A DNA stretch of 64,000 nucleotides from Desulfosarcina sp. BuS5 (GTDB lineage Bacteria > Desulfobacterota > Desulfobacteria > Desulfobacterales > BuS5). The DNA lies in contig NZ_CP087952.1 in NCBI RefSeq assembly GCF_028752835.1, positions 372,001 to 436,000 of the forward strand, in the 5' to 3' direction. The notes under the pieces were generated by a model. That model worked only from the letters and a program-made list of their open reading frames with translations. It did not search any database and was not told the DNA's origin. The position numbers and the translations under genes were made by a program. Shown here piece after piece: positions 16,636-25,890 of this stretch; the first letter of the stretch is position 1; each line of letters opens with the position of its first letter.

Positions 16636-18363
16636 TTGACAAAAATAAGCAAAAAATATGCCGAATCTGAAACAGGCGCCGTAAGAAAAGACTGGAGAGG
16701 GCGGACCAGGATTGCCCTTGTTTACCCGAACCAATACCGGGTCGGGATGTCTAATCTGGGCTTTCAAACTGTTTATCGTTTATTAAATAATATCGAGCAT
16801 GTTGTTTGCGAAAGAGCTTTTCTGCCTGATAACGGCAAAAGCGCAGGCAGCCGGATTGTTACAATAGAATCTCAAAGGCCGGTTACTGATTTTGATATAA
16901 TTGCTTTTTCGGTTTCATTTGAAAGCGATTTTCTTAATATTTTATCTTTCCTGAATATTGCCGGGCTTCCAATGCTGGCAAAGAAGAGAAGGCCGGATCA
17001 TCCCCTGATCATTGCCGGGGGAGTCGCATGTTTTCTAAATCCGGAACCGGTTGCGCTGTTTATCGACTGTTTTTTGCTGGGTGAGGCGGAGGTTCTTTTG
17101 CCCGATTTTTGTGACTTTTTTGACAGGTTGATCCTGAGGTCGAATGAGGGGAAAACAAGCTTCCTGCTTGATATTGCCAAAAACCTGCCCGGGGTTTATG
17201 TGCCGGCATTGTATCGCCCGTTTTATAATAATGACGGAACGTTTAAATTGTTTGAGCCGCTGTGTGAGGCGCCGTCTAAGGTAAAAAAAGTTTTTTTGCA
17301 GGATCTTTCTTCTGTTTCCACATGCAGCGCTGTCTTAACCCCGCATACTTCCTTTAAAAAAACATTTTTAATCGAAACCGGCCGGGGGTGCACTCATGGC
17401 TGCCGGTTCTGCAGCGCCGGGTACATATACCGGCCTCCGCGTTACCGAACCGTGTCGGCCTTGCAAAAATCTATTAAAGAGGGTCTTGAACTTACCGACC
17501 GGATAGGCTTTGTGGGAGCGGCCGTATCCGATCTGCCGGAAATAGGAGCGCTGTGCTCTGAATTCAAAAATGATAATATCAGGATATCCTTCAGCTCACT
17601 CAGGGCCGATGCGTTGACCGAAGACTTTTTATCGGTTCTCAAACAAAGCCGGGTAAAAACGGCCACCATAGCGCCCGATGCCGGATCCCAGCGCATGCGG
17701 GATGTGATCAACAAGGGCATTACCGAAGAAGATATCCTCAAAACTGCCGAAAGGCTGGTGGCGAAAGGAATACCGAATCTCAAGCTTTATTTCATGATAG
17801 GTCTTCCCCACGAAACATTTGAAGATATCGAAGAAATTGCCAAGCTTTGCAAAAAGATCAAAGATGTATTCCTGAAATCAAGCCGGATCAGGGGACGTAT
17901 CGGCCGCATAACATTGAGCATCAACCCTTTTGTTCCCAAGCCGTTCACACCTTTTCAATGGGCGGCAATGGATGAGGAGCGTATAATAAAAAAAAAGATC
18001 AACATTATAAGGGCCGAATTAAAAAAAACGGCAAATCTTCGCATAAATGTGGAGAGTCCCCGTCGGGCATATATCCAGGCCATTATTTCCAGGGGCGACC
18101 GCAGGATGGCTGAAATTTTATTGAAGGTTGTAGAAAACAGGGGAAACTGGCCAAAAACATTGAAAGAATCTCAGTTTAATCCGGATTTTTTCGTTTACCG
18201 TGAGCGGCATAATAAGGAACTTTTTCCGTGGGATTTTATTGATCACGGAATTAAAAAATCTTTTCTCCGTAATGAATACAATCTGGCCGAAAAAAATAGA
18301 ACATCGCCCCCCTGCAGGGTGGGATCATGCAGCCTTTGCGGTGTTTGCCCGGTATTGATGTGA
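16636..18363 (+). CDS. B12-binding-type radical SAM protein, TIGR03960-like
   Basis: A 575-aa protein starting at TTG 16636 (no better ATG in frame nearby). The N-terminal ~200 residues form a B12-binding-like Rossmann domain (YPNQYRVGMSNLGFQTVYRL, LLGEAEVLLPDF). The radical SAM cluster is C-x5-C-x2-C-like in ETGRGCTHGCRFCSAGY at about residue 255. It ends in a cysteine cluster (CRVGSCSLCGVC), probably a second iron-sulfur site. The overall pattern fits the TIGR03960 family, whose substrate is unsettled; members often neighbour a DUF2344 partner and ribosome/RNA modification genes, but none is seen here. It appears intact. Confidence 0.85.
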   Translation: MTKISKKYAESETGAVRKDWRGRTRIALVYPNQYRVGMSNLGFQTVYRLLNNIEHVVCERAFLPDNGKSAGSRIVTIESQRPVTDFDIIAFSVSFESDFLNILSFLNIAGLPMLAKKRRPDHPLIIAGGVACFLNPEPVALFIDCFLLGEAEVLLPDFCDFFDRLILRSNEGKTSFLLDIAKNLPGVYVPALYRPFYNNDGTFKLFEPLCEAPSKVKKVFLQDLSSVSTCSAVLTPHTSFKKTFLIETGRGCTHGCRFCSAGYIYRPPRYRTVSALQKSIKEGLELTDRIGFVGAAVSDLPEIGALCSEFKNDNIRISFSSLRADALTEDFLSVLKQSRVKTATIAPDAGSQRMRDVINKGITEEDILKTAERLVAKGIPNLKLYFMIGLPHETFEDIEEIAKLCKKIKDVFLKSSRIRGRIGRITLSINPFVPKPFTPFQWAAMDEERIIKKKINIIRAELKKTANLRINVESPRRAYIQAIISRGDRRMAEILLKVVENRGNWPKTLKESQFNPDFFVYRERHNKELFPWDFIDHGIKKSFLRNEYNLAEKNRTSPPCRVGSCSLCGVCPVLM

Positions 18364-18942
18364 AATCTATAGCCCTCTATTTCTGCGGCTTTGCTCAATC
18401 GGATCGTACAAGGCCGACCTAAATCTGAAAACCAATTCCGCGCATTTAGTTTTGAGATAGCCCTAAGGTTTGCAAGATACTGGTTCACAAACTTCCTTTT
18501 ACCATCAGTCATCATTGCATCCTGCCTGTACAAATATGATCCTTTTATTTCATCTATTTTGCTGTACCTCCACGCAAGTTTCAAACAGTTGATGTTTTTT
18601 TAACCGTTCACGGTTAAAACCTTGCAGTTCACTGTTTTTTAATAAACTTTGTGCCAATTAAAGCATGCTGATCTATGAACACAAGCAATGAGTGGCATAA
18701 CATTTGCTTTGTTATAGGTTGTTAAGTTTTTATTTTTATATCTGCTTGATTTTATAGAGAAAAAAAATTTTACAAATCATATATTTTATGCGTTTAATAA
18801 AACATATGTGTGTCAAAAAGTACAAAATTTAGCATGATTATTTCATCATATTGATCAACCAATGATTTGAAAATAAAAATAGTTTACGCTTTTTTTTAAC
18901 TCCAGCTGAACGATTTTTGCTTTTATCAGAGAGGCCTTTATA
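18364..18942. other. intergenic region without a convincing gene
   Basis: No gene is supported. A palindrome TAACCGTTCACGGTTA lies at 18601-18616; its CGTTCACGGTT core recurs at 41441. A minus-strand open frame overlapping the radical SAM C-terminus (18243-18584) has no ribosome site and no recognisable domain. The stretch from 18720 to 18930 is very AT-rich and may contain the promoter of the next gene. Confidence 0.6.
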
Positions 18943-20013
18943 ATGATTTCAGTAAGATATTTATCGAAAAAAATATTACTTTTTTTATTAGTTTTTTTCA
19001 TCTTATGCCCGGGTTCCCAGGTATTTGGATCTAAAAAAGATTATTCCCACCTGATAGAGCTTATACGATTAGAAGACAGAGAGAAACCTTTATATGTTTT
19101 TAACGCTTTTGTACCAGAGCTGGAGAATGGCTGTTTTAAAGCAACTTTTGAGTATTTTAAAGAACATCAGACTCTTGTAACTAAAATCAAGGCAGACTTG
19201 CAAAGTTCTTCAATAAGTTGGGAACTCAAAGATCTAGAGCACCGGCTGCTTTTTGTCCCTGAAACACGTTATAAATTTGCAGAATTGTATGAAAGATATT
19301 GCATTGACGTACTCTCCTTTATTTTTGAAAAAACAAGCATGCAAAATCCATATACCAGTCTTTCAACGCTCAATAATGAACTACCGGATTTGTCTGATCA
19401 TAATGGGGTAACAGCCTTTCTTGTACATAATCTTGCCAGGGAATATAATGTAACTTGCATTTTTTTCAGCCCGCAGAATAATAAAGTAAAGATAAAATTA
19501 AATGGTAAAATATTAATTGGTGAGGTCGGTTCTTATATAACAGATATATATTTGCATGATGACGGTTCACTTGAATTTGTGAGGAATAATTATACCATAT
19601 GGCAGAATAGCGCCAAGAATCCTTATACAGCCTTGATGACACCTGTTGAAGAAACTTTGCATATACTATTGCGGGAATATACGGAAAATATGATAAAGGC
19701 CGATATACTGCGGAATTCTGTTACAACCATTAATGGTATCAAGCCTATTGCAGATGGTTGGCTTGCCATAGAAGAAGCCGTGGTCGGAGGAATAGTTGCA
19801 AAATTACTCCCATGCTTTCTTGAAAAGTATTTTACAAATTTTTCTTATTCTTTGCTTGAAGAGGATCTGCAATCAAAGAATGGATTCGATAAATACCGAT
19901 ATTTAAAAAAAGGCATCAAAGTCGTGGAAAGCCTCGGTTATATGGAGGCTATCAAAATGTATCAGAATGACACGCCGACATTCAAAAAATTGCTGGATGA
20001 GGGATCTATTTAA
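18943..20013 (+). CDS. secreted or periplasmic protein of unknown function
   Basis: A 356-aa protein with a clear Sec signal peptide: basic MISVRYLSKK, a hydrophobic run ILLFLLVFFILCPGSQVFG, then SKKDYSHL. The rest is soluble-looking, with tandem aromatic-rich segments. A helix with spacing EETLHILLREYTE (about residue 225) followed by WLAIEEAVVGGI (about 268) is reminiscent of degenerate zincin-type metallopeptidase helices, but no full HExxH is present. I do not recognise the family. It stands alone between long intergenic regions, and low GC suggests accessory origin. Confidence 0.72.
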   Translation: MISVRYLSKKILLFLLVFFILCPGSQVFGSKKDYSHLIELIRLEDREKPLYVFNAFVPELENGCFKATFEYFKEHQTLVTKIKADLQSSSISWELKDLEHRLLFVPETRYKFAELYERYCIDVLSFIFEKTSMQNPYTSLSTLNNELPDLSDHNGVTAFLVHNLAREYNVTCIFFSPQNNKVKIKLNGKILIGEVGSYITDIYLHDDGSLEFVRNNYTIWQNSAKNPYTALMTPVEETLHILLREYTENMIKADILRNSVTTINGIKPIADGWLAIEEAVVGGIVAKLLPCFLEKYFTNFSYSLLEEDLQSKNGFDKYRYLKKGIKVVESLGYMEAIKMYQNDTPTFKKLLDEGSI

Positions 20014-20240
20014 AAAAGAAGGGTTTTCCCCTATAGCGCTCACCTAAACTGATACAATTGTACTCAGATAAATTGACACACCCCCATTTTTTCGCATTAT
20101 TTTTTCAAATTTCATTTTTCAATAAAATACCATCCATCCATTTCATCATTTCCAGCATGATAAGATGCAAATAGTGTAACGGGTATTTTTGATGAAAATT
20201 TACAAAATACTGTAACGCTTATTTGGACGAACACCTACTT

Positions 20241-20266
20241 CCTGCATTGTTTTGTAGGGACTACCG
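20241..20266 (+). repeat. solitary terminal repeat of the IS1-family element
   Basis: The 26 bases are identical to the right terminal repeat of the IS at 21265-22488 (CCTGCATTGTTTTGTAGG then GACTACCG). No second end or transposase goes with it, so it is a remnant of an earlier copy or of a one-ended rearrangement. Confidence 0.8.
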
Positions 20267-20426
20267 TTGACACTTTTAAAATAACAATGGGACACAGATG
20301 CATACCGATCAACACAGATAGGTTTGTTTTTTTAAAAAAAGTGTAAAGTACTTTTGAAGTGATATGAAGGATGTCAAAACAGGCATCCTTCAGAATTAGT
20401 TTACATTTACTTTGTATAAAAACTGG

Positions 20427-20517
20427 ATTTCACCGCAGAGAACGCAGAGTTCGCTGAGATATTACATTAAAAATTAAGCAGTTCCTCTGCGCTTTCTGCG
20501 TACTCTGCAGTGAAAAT
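20427..20517. repeat. inverted repeat of the ACCGCAGAGAACGCAGAG type
   Basis: Arms at 20427-20458 and 20484-20517 pair imperfectly over about 30 bp (TTCACCGCAGAGAACGCAGA against TCTGCGTACTCTGCAGTGAA). This type of intergenic palindrome is widespread in environmental genomes. No gene is adjacent. Confidence 0.75.
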
Positions 20518-20768
20518 ACCGGTCTAATATGAGGAAAAGTGTTAACTACTTTTAAGCCTCATTGAAAGACGCTGAAAAGTTCATAATTTATCCGAGAGGA
20601 TTATAAACCCCATTCTTGATCTGATAATGGGAGAAGCAATTGTATATTTCGGCCTTAATAACAATCAAACGCCCCTATTAGAGGGGGAATAGAGATGACT
20701 TCACTCTTCAGAAAGTTGAGTTATTGGTTTACTTTTTTGTGTTTACCAAAATTATTTATTTGAACTGT

Positions 20769-20847
20769 CCTTGTTCCGGCGCAAGCGCCGGAACAAGGAG
20801 CTGGACGAAGTCAGCACCGCGATTCCAGGCGGCGCAGCCGCCTGGAA
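20769..20847. repeat. two adjacent REP-like perfect hairpins
   Basis: CCTTGTTCCGGCGC-AA-GCGCCGGAACAAGG (20769-20798) and TTCCAGGCGGC-GCA-GCCGCCTGGAA (20823-20847) are perfect stems 24 bp apart, far GC-richer than their surroundings. They resemble paired REP sequences; no REP-associated transposase is present in the window. Confidence 0.75.
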
Positions 20848-20954
20848 CGTAAAGCTGAGTGGCTGGGCAACGATAACCGAAAAACTATGATAATGGTAAA
20901 AACTACCGGTCAAATGCTGCCTTTCAAAAGCGGCACGGCTTTGCCCAGTCCATC

Positions 20955-21200
20955 TCAAGCACCTGGTTGGGCATTTTGTATGTCCCATATGATGGTATCA
21001 GAACTAAAATCCTGTTTTTTTGGCCACATGATACCATGATGGGCAGGGCGAACGAGATAAAAATAAGATTTGTTTTTAAGTTCTTTGAAAGCACTGCCGT
21101 TTAAATAAGGCTTTACGTCAAAGATGCCCGAAATGCCACTACTTGTGAGGATATCAATTTGGTAATTATCAAGTGGGACGGCTTTTATTATAGTCTCCAT
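20955..21200 (-). CDS. DUF2442-domain protein
   Basis: An 81-aa protein (METIIKAVPLDNYQIDIL...). The pattern of a short beta-strand protein with GIFDVKPYLNGSAFKELKNK and a late DTIIWDIQNA fits DUF2442, a family often coded next to DUF4160 proteins in toxin-antitoxin-like pairs. No DUF4160 gene is visible. The ATG at 21200 is chosen because AAAGGTG lies about 6 bases upstream; a GTG three codons earlier is possible. Its C-terminus differs from typical copies (IQNAQPGA), so it may be slightly truncated. Confidence 0.7.
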   Translation of the reverse strand: METIIKAVPLDNYQIDILTSSGISGIFDVKPYLNGSAFKELKNKSYFYLVRPAHHGIMWPKKQDFSSDTIIWDIQNAQPGA

Positions 21201-21264
21201 ACCAATCACCTTTCATCGTAATGGATTAATTTTAAAAACTGGTTCACCCGCAACAGCCAATTTC

Positions 21265-22488
21265 CGGTAGTCCCTACAAAACAATGCAGGTGATTAAAAA
21301 GTGTCTCTGAAAACATGAATAAAAAAGATTTTTACTAAAAATTAAAATTGCTATAGACTAAAAGCAATATATTTTGTAGAGTACGGTTAAAACTCTATTC
21401 AAAGGATCGCAACCATGCAAAATACAGCAAATACAGCCCTAACACTTTTTTGTCCCGGGAAAAGCTGCAAATGTTATCAATCAACCGAGAACAAAATCAC
21501 CAAGGATGGAGTTTACATAACAAAATCCGATTTTGAGCCAAGACAAATGTTTTACTGCAATGGTGGCAAACATAGATTCTCAGAAACAGGATATTCCGAT
21601 CTTTTTGGAAAGCATGGCAGTTTTAAAGAATATGAGCAAACGGCAAAGCTAAACTCTTACGGCCTTGGCACTGATGCAATTGCCGATGTACTTCAAAAAG
21701 ATCGAAGGACAATTGAACAACGGCAAAAAGCTATTGGACAAAAAGGCCAGCAATTTCACCTATTTCTTTGTTTTACTATCGGACTTACCATTGTATTTCT
21801 CCAGATGGATGAACTATGGTCTTACCTTAAAAATAAAAGTCAACAATTATGGGTTTTTATCGCTCTTGAATCAACAACAAAATTCTGGATCGGTTTCGAG
21901 TTGGGTTCAAGAACAACTTACACTGCAAACCGTTTAGTAAAGGGCGTTAAAAAGTTGGGCAAATGGGGAAAAGATAATATATTAAAGGTCGCTGCAGATA
22001 AATTAGCGGCTTACAAAAATACGCTCGAAAACATTATGTCTGAAATTCCTTATGCTTACCTGCAAATTGTTAAGCGCCGAATAAAGCGTCGGCTTGTAAC
22101 AGTTAAAAAATATTTTGTAAAAGGTACTGTAAAAGATTTCCCCGGAAAAAGCCAAAACACCTCATTTATTAAGAGACTGAACCTTACCCTGAGGCAACAT
22201 ATCTCCTATCTTCAGAGAAAAACTCTGGGGTATTGCAAGAACAAGTTGAATTTTAGTAATGTAATGTGGATCAACTTATTCAACTATAATTACATACAAT
22301 TTCATAAGAGCTTACGAATACGAATTAACAATGAAAACGAGAAATTTATAAAAAAGTATAACCATAATACACCGGCAATGCAGATGGGACTTACGAATTC
22401 TCCACTAAACTGGAGATATCTCATTACAGTCCCAATACCTTGTAAGTAGCTGATTTTTCGAACCTGCATTGTTTTGTAGGGACTACCG
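21265..22488 (+). mobile_element. IS1-family insertion sequence with perfect ends
   Basis: A 1224-bp element with perfect 26-bp terminal inverted repeats at 21265-21290 and 22463-22488 (outer tip CGGTAGTCCCTACAAAAC). It carries a single uninterrupted transposase gene. Its right flank is an IS5-type transposase fragment. No target duplication was found, suggesting later rearrangement of one flank. Confidence 0.9.
21415..22449 (+). CDS. IS1-family transposase (single ORF, ISMhu11-like)
   Basis: A 344-aa DDE transposase. The N-terminal zinc-finger-like region has CPGKSCKCYQ and YCNGGKHRFSETG; an HTH follows (GLGTDAIADVLQKDRRTIEQ). Catalytic residues are probably in LQMDELWSYL and the C-terminal blocks RQHISYLQRKTLGYCKNK and YNYIQFHKSLRI, ending TPAMQMGLTNSPLNWRYL. 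Unlike classical IS1, no frameshift is needed: one long frame as in the ISMhu11 group. It appears intact, with the whole IS. Confidence 0.85.
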   Translation: MQNTANTALTLFCPGKSCKCYQSTENKITKDGVYITKSDFEPRQMFYCNGGKHRFSETGYSDLFGKHGSFKEYEQTAKLNSYGLGTDAIADVLQKDRRTIEQRQKAIGQKGQQFHLFLCFTIGLTIVFLQMDELWSYLKNKSQQLWVFIALESTTKFWIGFELGSRTTYTANRLVKGVKKLGKWGKDNILKVAADKLAAYKNTLENIMSEIPYAYLQIVKRRIKRRLVTVKKYFVKGTVKDFPGKSQNTSFIKRLNLTLRQHISYLQRKTLGYCKNKLNFSNVMWINLFNYNYIQFHKSLRIRINNENEKFIKKYNHNTPAMQMGLTNSPLNWRYLITVPIPCK

Positions 22489-22720
22489 AGGAGAGCTTGC
22501 CTCATATCTATGGTGTACTTTCCTTTGCAAGTTAGAAATCGCCCCTACTCTTAAAACTAAAGGTTTTCAAGTTGTACCCAAAAGATGGATCGTCGAAAGA
22601 ACATTTGGGTGGTTCCAGTGGGACAGAAGGCTTATGATTGACTATGAAAGACAAAGTTGTTCCGCTGAAACTATGGTCTATATTGCATCAATTGGAAAGA
22701 TGCTTAGACGTTACAAATAA
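22489..22720 (+). pseudogene. C-terminal fragment of an IS5-type transposase
   Basis: The frame directly abutting the IS1 right end reads LEIAPTLKTKGFQVVPKRW and IVERTFGWFQWDRRLMIDYE, then TAA at 22720. The VERTFGW..RR...DYE block is the C-terminal DDE signature of IS5/IS427-type transposases. The N-terminal two thirds are missing; they are not on the other side of the IS1 element, so insertion was followed by deletion. Confidence 0.75.
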
Positions 22721-22764
22721 TTTTTAAACAGTCTCTAAGGGCTGTTGCTCAGTTACAGGGAAAA

Positions 22765-25635
22765 CTATAAATACTCATCCCATATCTTTTTAACTTGCCC
22801 GGCAAGCTTTTTAAACTTATCTTCCGGCACATTGGCCGGTTTTTCCTGAAGATTGAGCCTGTGAACTTCCGTCCTGTATGTAATATATGTTTTTTTAAGA
22901 AAATCAGCTTTCCCTTTTTTCAGAATTTTCGTTTCAGCGAGAGAATCAAGCTGGCGGATGTTATCAGACCATTTTACCAGTTCAATATGCCTGTGCGCAT
23001 TTAAAAGCACCAAATACTGAACCAGAAATTCAATATCGACCATGCCTCCGATGCCCTGCTTTATGTTGAAATATTCAGGATCAGGTTTTCCGTGTTCTTT
23101 GCGCATCCGGCTCCTCATTGATCTGATATCTTCCTGCAAGGTTGACTTGTTGCGGGGGATGGAAAGAATCTCGCGCCTTATTTGTTCAAAACAAGTCTTG
23201 ATCATATTATCGCCGCAAATTGCCCTGGAACGTACAAGCGCTTGGTGCTCCCAAGTCCAGGCATTTTCAATCTGGTAATTCCTGAAAGAATCCACATTGC
23301 TTACAAGAATACCGGCGCTGCCGCTTGGACGGAGTCGCATGTCAATTTCATATAATTTTCCGGCAGGGGTATGGATAGTTAAAAAATGAAGAATACGCTG
23401 CCCGAGCTTGGCATAAAAATGAGCACTGTCTAAAGGCCGGATGTCAACGCCCTCTGTTTCCGCTTTTGTTCCGGCATGAAGAAATATCAGGTCAAGATCG
23501 GATCCATAGCCCAACTCAAGGCCTCCCAGTTTACCATAGGCTATAATAGCAAAACCGGTTTCACATATAGAGCCGTCCAGAATGGATTTGGGGATTCCGT
23601 GTTTATCTATCATGTAACTCCATGAAAGATTCAAAACCTTTTCCAGTACGGTTTCAGCGATATATGATAGATAATCGCTGACTTTCATAAGCGGAAAGGC
23701 TCCGGATATATCGGCTGCCGCGACACGGAGTGTATTCACCTGCTTGAAAACGGCAAGTTCTTCCATTTGCAATTCAAGATCATTATTCGGAATTCTCTCA
23801 AAATGCCGCATAATAAGTTTTTCAAGTTCATTCTTTTCGGGTGGCACATAGAGTGTGCGGGTATCGATAAGTTCATCAAGAAGTACGGGATGGCGTGTCA
23901 GAAAAGAAATAATCCAGGGACTCTCTTGGGAAAGTTTAATGAGATGGGTCAGCACATCCGGTTTTTCCAGCAAAAGGGCTATATAGCAGGTGCGCCGTTC
24001 AATTGTTTTTATCAGATCGACAATCCGTTTGAATGTAATTTCAGGCTGTTTTGAAAGCCCTGCTTTTTTTAGAACAATCGGCATCAGCCTGTCCAGCCGC
24101 TCACGTCCTTCCAGGCTCAGGGCGCAGGTGCCGGCATCATTACGCAGATAATCCAAAAGGGTATATATTGACTCCGGATCATTAAAACCCCGGTCGCCGA
24201 GGATCTGTTCCGCAAGAGCCTTATCGTCAAGTCCCTGCCAGACATCGTCAAGTTCCATGTCGAGGCTGCTGTTCCGGTTTTCATCATCCTCAAAGACCAG
24301 CAATTCATTAAAATGAGAGTGAACATTATTCAAATGTTTTTCAATAATAACTAAACAGGATTCCCAATTTTTATAACCCATTGACAAAGCAAGGCGTATC
24401 CTGCCCATATCATCAGAAGGGAGATTGTGGCTCTGCCGGTCATCGAACTCCTGGATACGATGCTCTATGTTCCTTAAAAAAATATAAGCCCCGGTCAGTT
24501 CGTCATATACTTTTTGAGGGATGCAGCCTTCAGAAAACAGAATCAAAAGAATTTTCAGAATAGACCGCTCACGCAAAATAGGCTCCACACCGCCCCTGAT
24601 GAGTTGAAATATCTGCCCGAAGAATTCTATTTCGCGTATTCCACCAGATCCAAGCTTTATATTCTTATGCAAGCCCTTTCGCTCGATTTCGCGGGAAATT
24701 TTATATTTCATCTCCCTGAGGGCGTCATATACTCCATAATCGAGATACCTGCGATAGATAAAAGGGTATAATCTTTCCAGCAGCTCCTTACCGGTACTGA
24801 AATCACCAGCCACAACCCTTGCTTTGATTAACGCATAGCGCTCCCATTCACGCCCCTGCCTCTGGTAATACTCCTCCATGGCGCTGAAACTCATAATCAG
24901 AGGACCATTTTCGCCAAAAGGTCTCAGCCGCATGTCGACCCTGAAAACAATTCCTTCAGGTGTTGTTCCGCCAAAAATTTTAAGGAAGCTGCGGCATAAC
25001 TTTGTAAAAAATTCCTCATTGCTTATGGAACGTGAACCTTGGAGAGTCTCCCCGTTTTCAGGATAAGCAAAAATCAAATCTATATCTGACGAAAAATTAA
25101 GTTCGCGGCCTCCCAGTTTGCCCATCCCCAGCACCACAATATCCTGGGGCGAACCATCAAAAGATGCCGGGATTCCATATTTGCCGCATTGCAGCTTATA
25201 GAGCCTGGAAAAAGTCAGATCAATACATGCATCTGCAAAAAATGTGAGGTCAGACATGGTTTTAAACAGATCAGCCCTTCCGCTAAGATCCCGCCAGGCT
25301 ATTCTGATCATTTCCCTGGTTCGGCGTTTGCGCAGGATTATTCCGAGTTCTTCTTCATCATCCGCATTCCGAACATCCTCCTTCAGCCTCAGGAAATATT
25401 CATCTTTTGAATATTCCCTGTAAAGGTCACCGCTGCTGAACAAATCATTAAGTAAATCAGGGAATCTGAGCAAATTTTTTTGAACAAACCTGCTGAAAGC
25501 AATAACCTTTTTCAACTCCTCGAGAAAAATATGATCATCCGGCAATGCAATATTTAATGAATCAGCCGATTCTGTTAATTCCTTAAACCTGTGATCTAAA
25601 TCTTCAATGCTGTATTCCTGCAAATTCAGTTCCAT
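22765..25635 (-). CDS. glnE: bifunctional glutamine synthetase adenylyltransferase/deadenylase
   Basis: This is a 956-aa protein of normal GlnE length. It contains both nucleotidyltransferase domains, each with the GKLGG...SDxDL signature: GKLGGRELNFSSDIDLIF (about residue 175, adenylyl-removing half) and GKLGGLELGYGSDLDLIF (about residue 705, adenylylating half). Each is followed by conserved DMRLRP(F/S)G and an IGGMVDIEFLVQ/GGIREIEFFGQ block of GlnD/E-associated helices. It controls glutamine synthetase by adenylylation in response to PII. It is flanked by mobile-element debris and an intergenic repeat and appears monocistronic. Confidence 0.97.
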   Translation of the reverse strand: MELNLQEYSIEDLDHRFKELTESADSLNIALPDDHIFLEELKKVIAFSRFVQKNLLRFPDLLNDLFSSGDLYREYSKDEYFLRLKEDVRNADDEEELGIILRKRRTREMIRIAWRDLSGRADLFKTMSDLTFFADACIDLTFSRLYKLQCGKYGIPASFDGSPQDIVVLGMGKLGGRELNFSSDIDLIFAYPENGETLQGSRSISNEEFFTKLCRSFLKIFGGTTPEGIVFRVDMRLRPFGENGPLIMSFSAMEEYYQRQGREWERYALIKARVVAGDFSTGKELLERLYPFIYRRYLDYGVYDALREMKYKISREIERKGLHKNIKLGSGGIREIEFFGQIFQLIRGGVEPILRERSILKILLILFSEGCIPQKVYDELTGAYIFLRNIEHRIQEFDDRQSHNLPSDDMGRIRLALSMGYKNWESCLVIIEKHLNNVHSHFNELLVFEDDENRNSSLDMELDDVWQGLDDKALAEQILGDRGFNDPESIYTLLDYLRNDAGTCALSLEGRERLDRLMPIVLKKAGLSKQPEITFKRIVDLIKTIERRTCYIALLLEKPDVLTHLIKLSQESPWIISFLTRHPVLLDELIDTRTLYVPPEKNELEKLIMRHFERIPNNDLELQMEELAVFKQVNTLRVAAADISGAFPLMKVSDYLSYIAETVLEKVLNLSWSYMIDKHGIPKSILDGSICETGFAIIAYGKLGGLELGYGSDLDLIFLHAGTKAETEGVDIRPLDSAHFYAKLGQRILHFLTIHTPAGKLYEIDMRLRPSGSAGILVSNVDSFRNYQIENAWTWEHQALVRSRAICGDNMIKTCFEQIRREILSIPRNKSTLQEDIRSMRSRMRKEHGKPDPEYFNIKQGIGGMVDIEFLVQYLVLLNAHRHIELVKWSDNIRQLDSLAETKILKKGKADFLKKTYITYRTEVHRLNLQEKPANVPEDKFKKLAGQVKKIWDEYL

Positions 25636-25673
25636 ATTGTTTTTCTTTTGTCCTGTTATATATAAATTTTCAG

Positions 25674-25772
25674 ATAATTACCTGATTTTAAAATTTGGCA
25701 CAAGGCCATAGGGAGTAGTGGTTCAAAATCCTGAACCCCTACTCCGACGACCGATAACGCAGTGAAATTATT
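25674..25772. repeat. dispersed ~100-bp intergenic element, copy 1
   Basis: Ends ATAATTACCTGATTTTAAAA and CGATAACGCAGTGAAATTAT match, in inverse orientation, the ends of the element at 46228-46317. The centre differs between copies but in both contains an inverted repeat of GGAGTA...TACCCC type; here GGAGTAGTGGTTCA (25712-25725) pairs with TGAACCCCTACTCC (25732-25745). Confidence 0.7.
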
Positions 25773-25890
25773 TTAGTGAAAAACGACAGAAAGGGGAAGA
25801 CTAAAATTAGCCTGCATTTAATTTTTCCCAGCCCCCTCATAGCAATCGTTCGGCTTGACAAATACACCGTAAACACGTACAATTGTACCC

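Larger units (their letters stand above)
20014..20954. other. repeat-rich intergenic region
   Basis: No gene is supported in about 940 bp. It holds a solitary IS1-type end (20241-20266), a 90-bp inverted repeat (20427-20517), and two strong hairpins (20769-20847). A short minus frame across the hairpins (20752-20988) is an artefact of their symmetry. Confidence 0.7.

Noticed and set aside
18243-18584. Minus-strand open frame overlapping the end of the radical SAM gene
   Set aside because: Overlaps a well-supported gene, lacks a ribosome site and shows no family features.
20427-20847. CRISPR-like array from repeated palindromes
   Set aside because: The units differ in sequence and spacing, and there are only two or three; no repeat-spacer pattern and no cas genes in the window.
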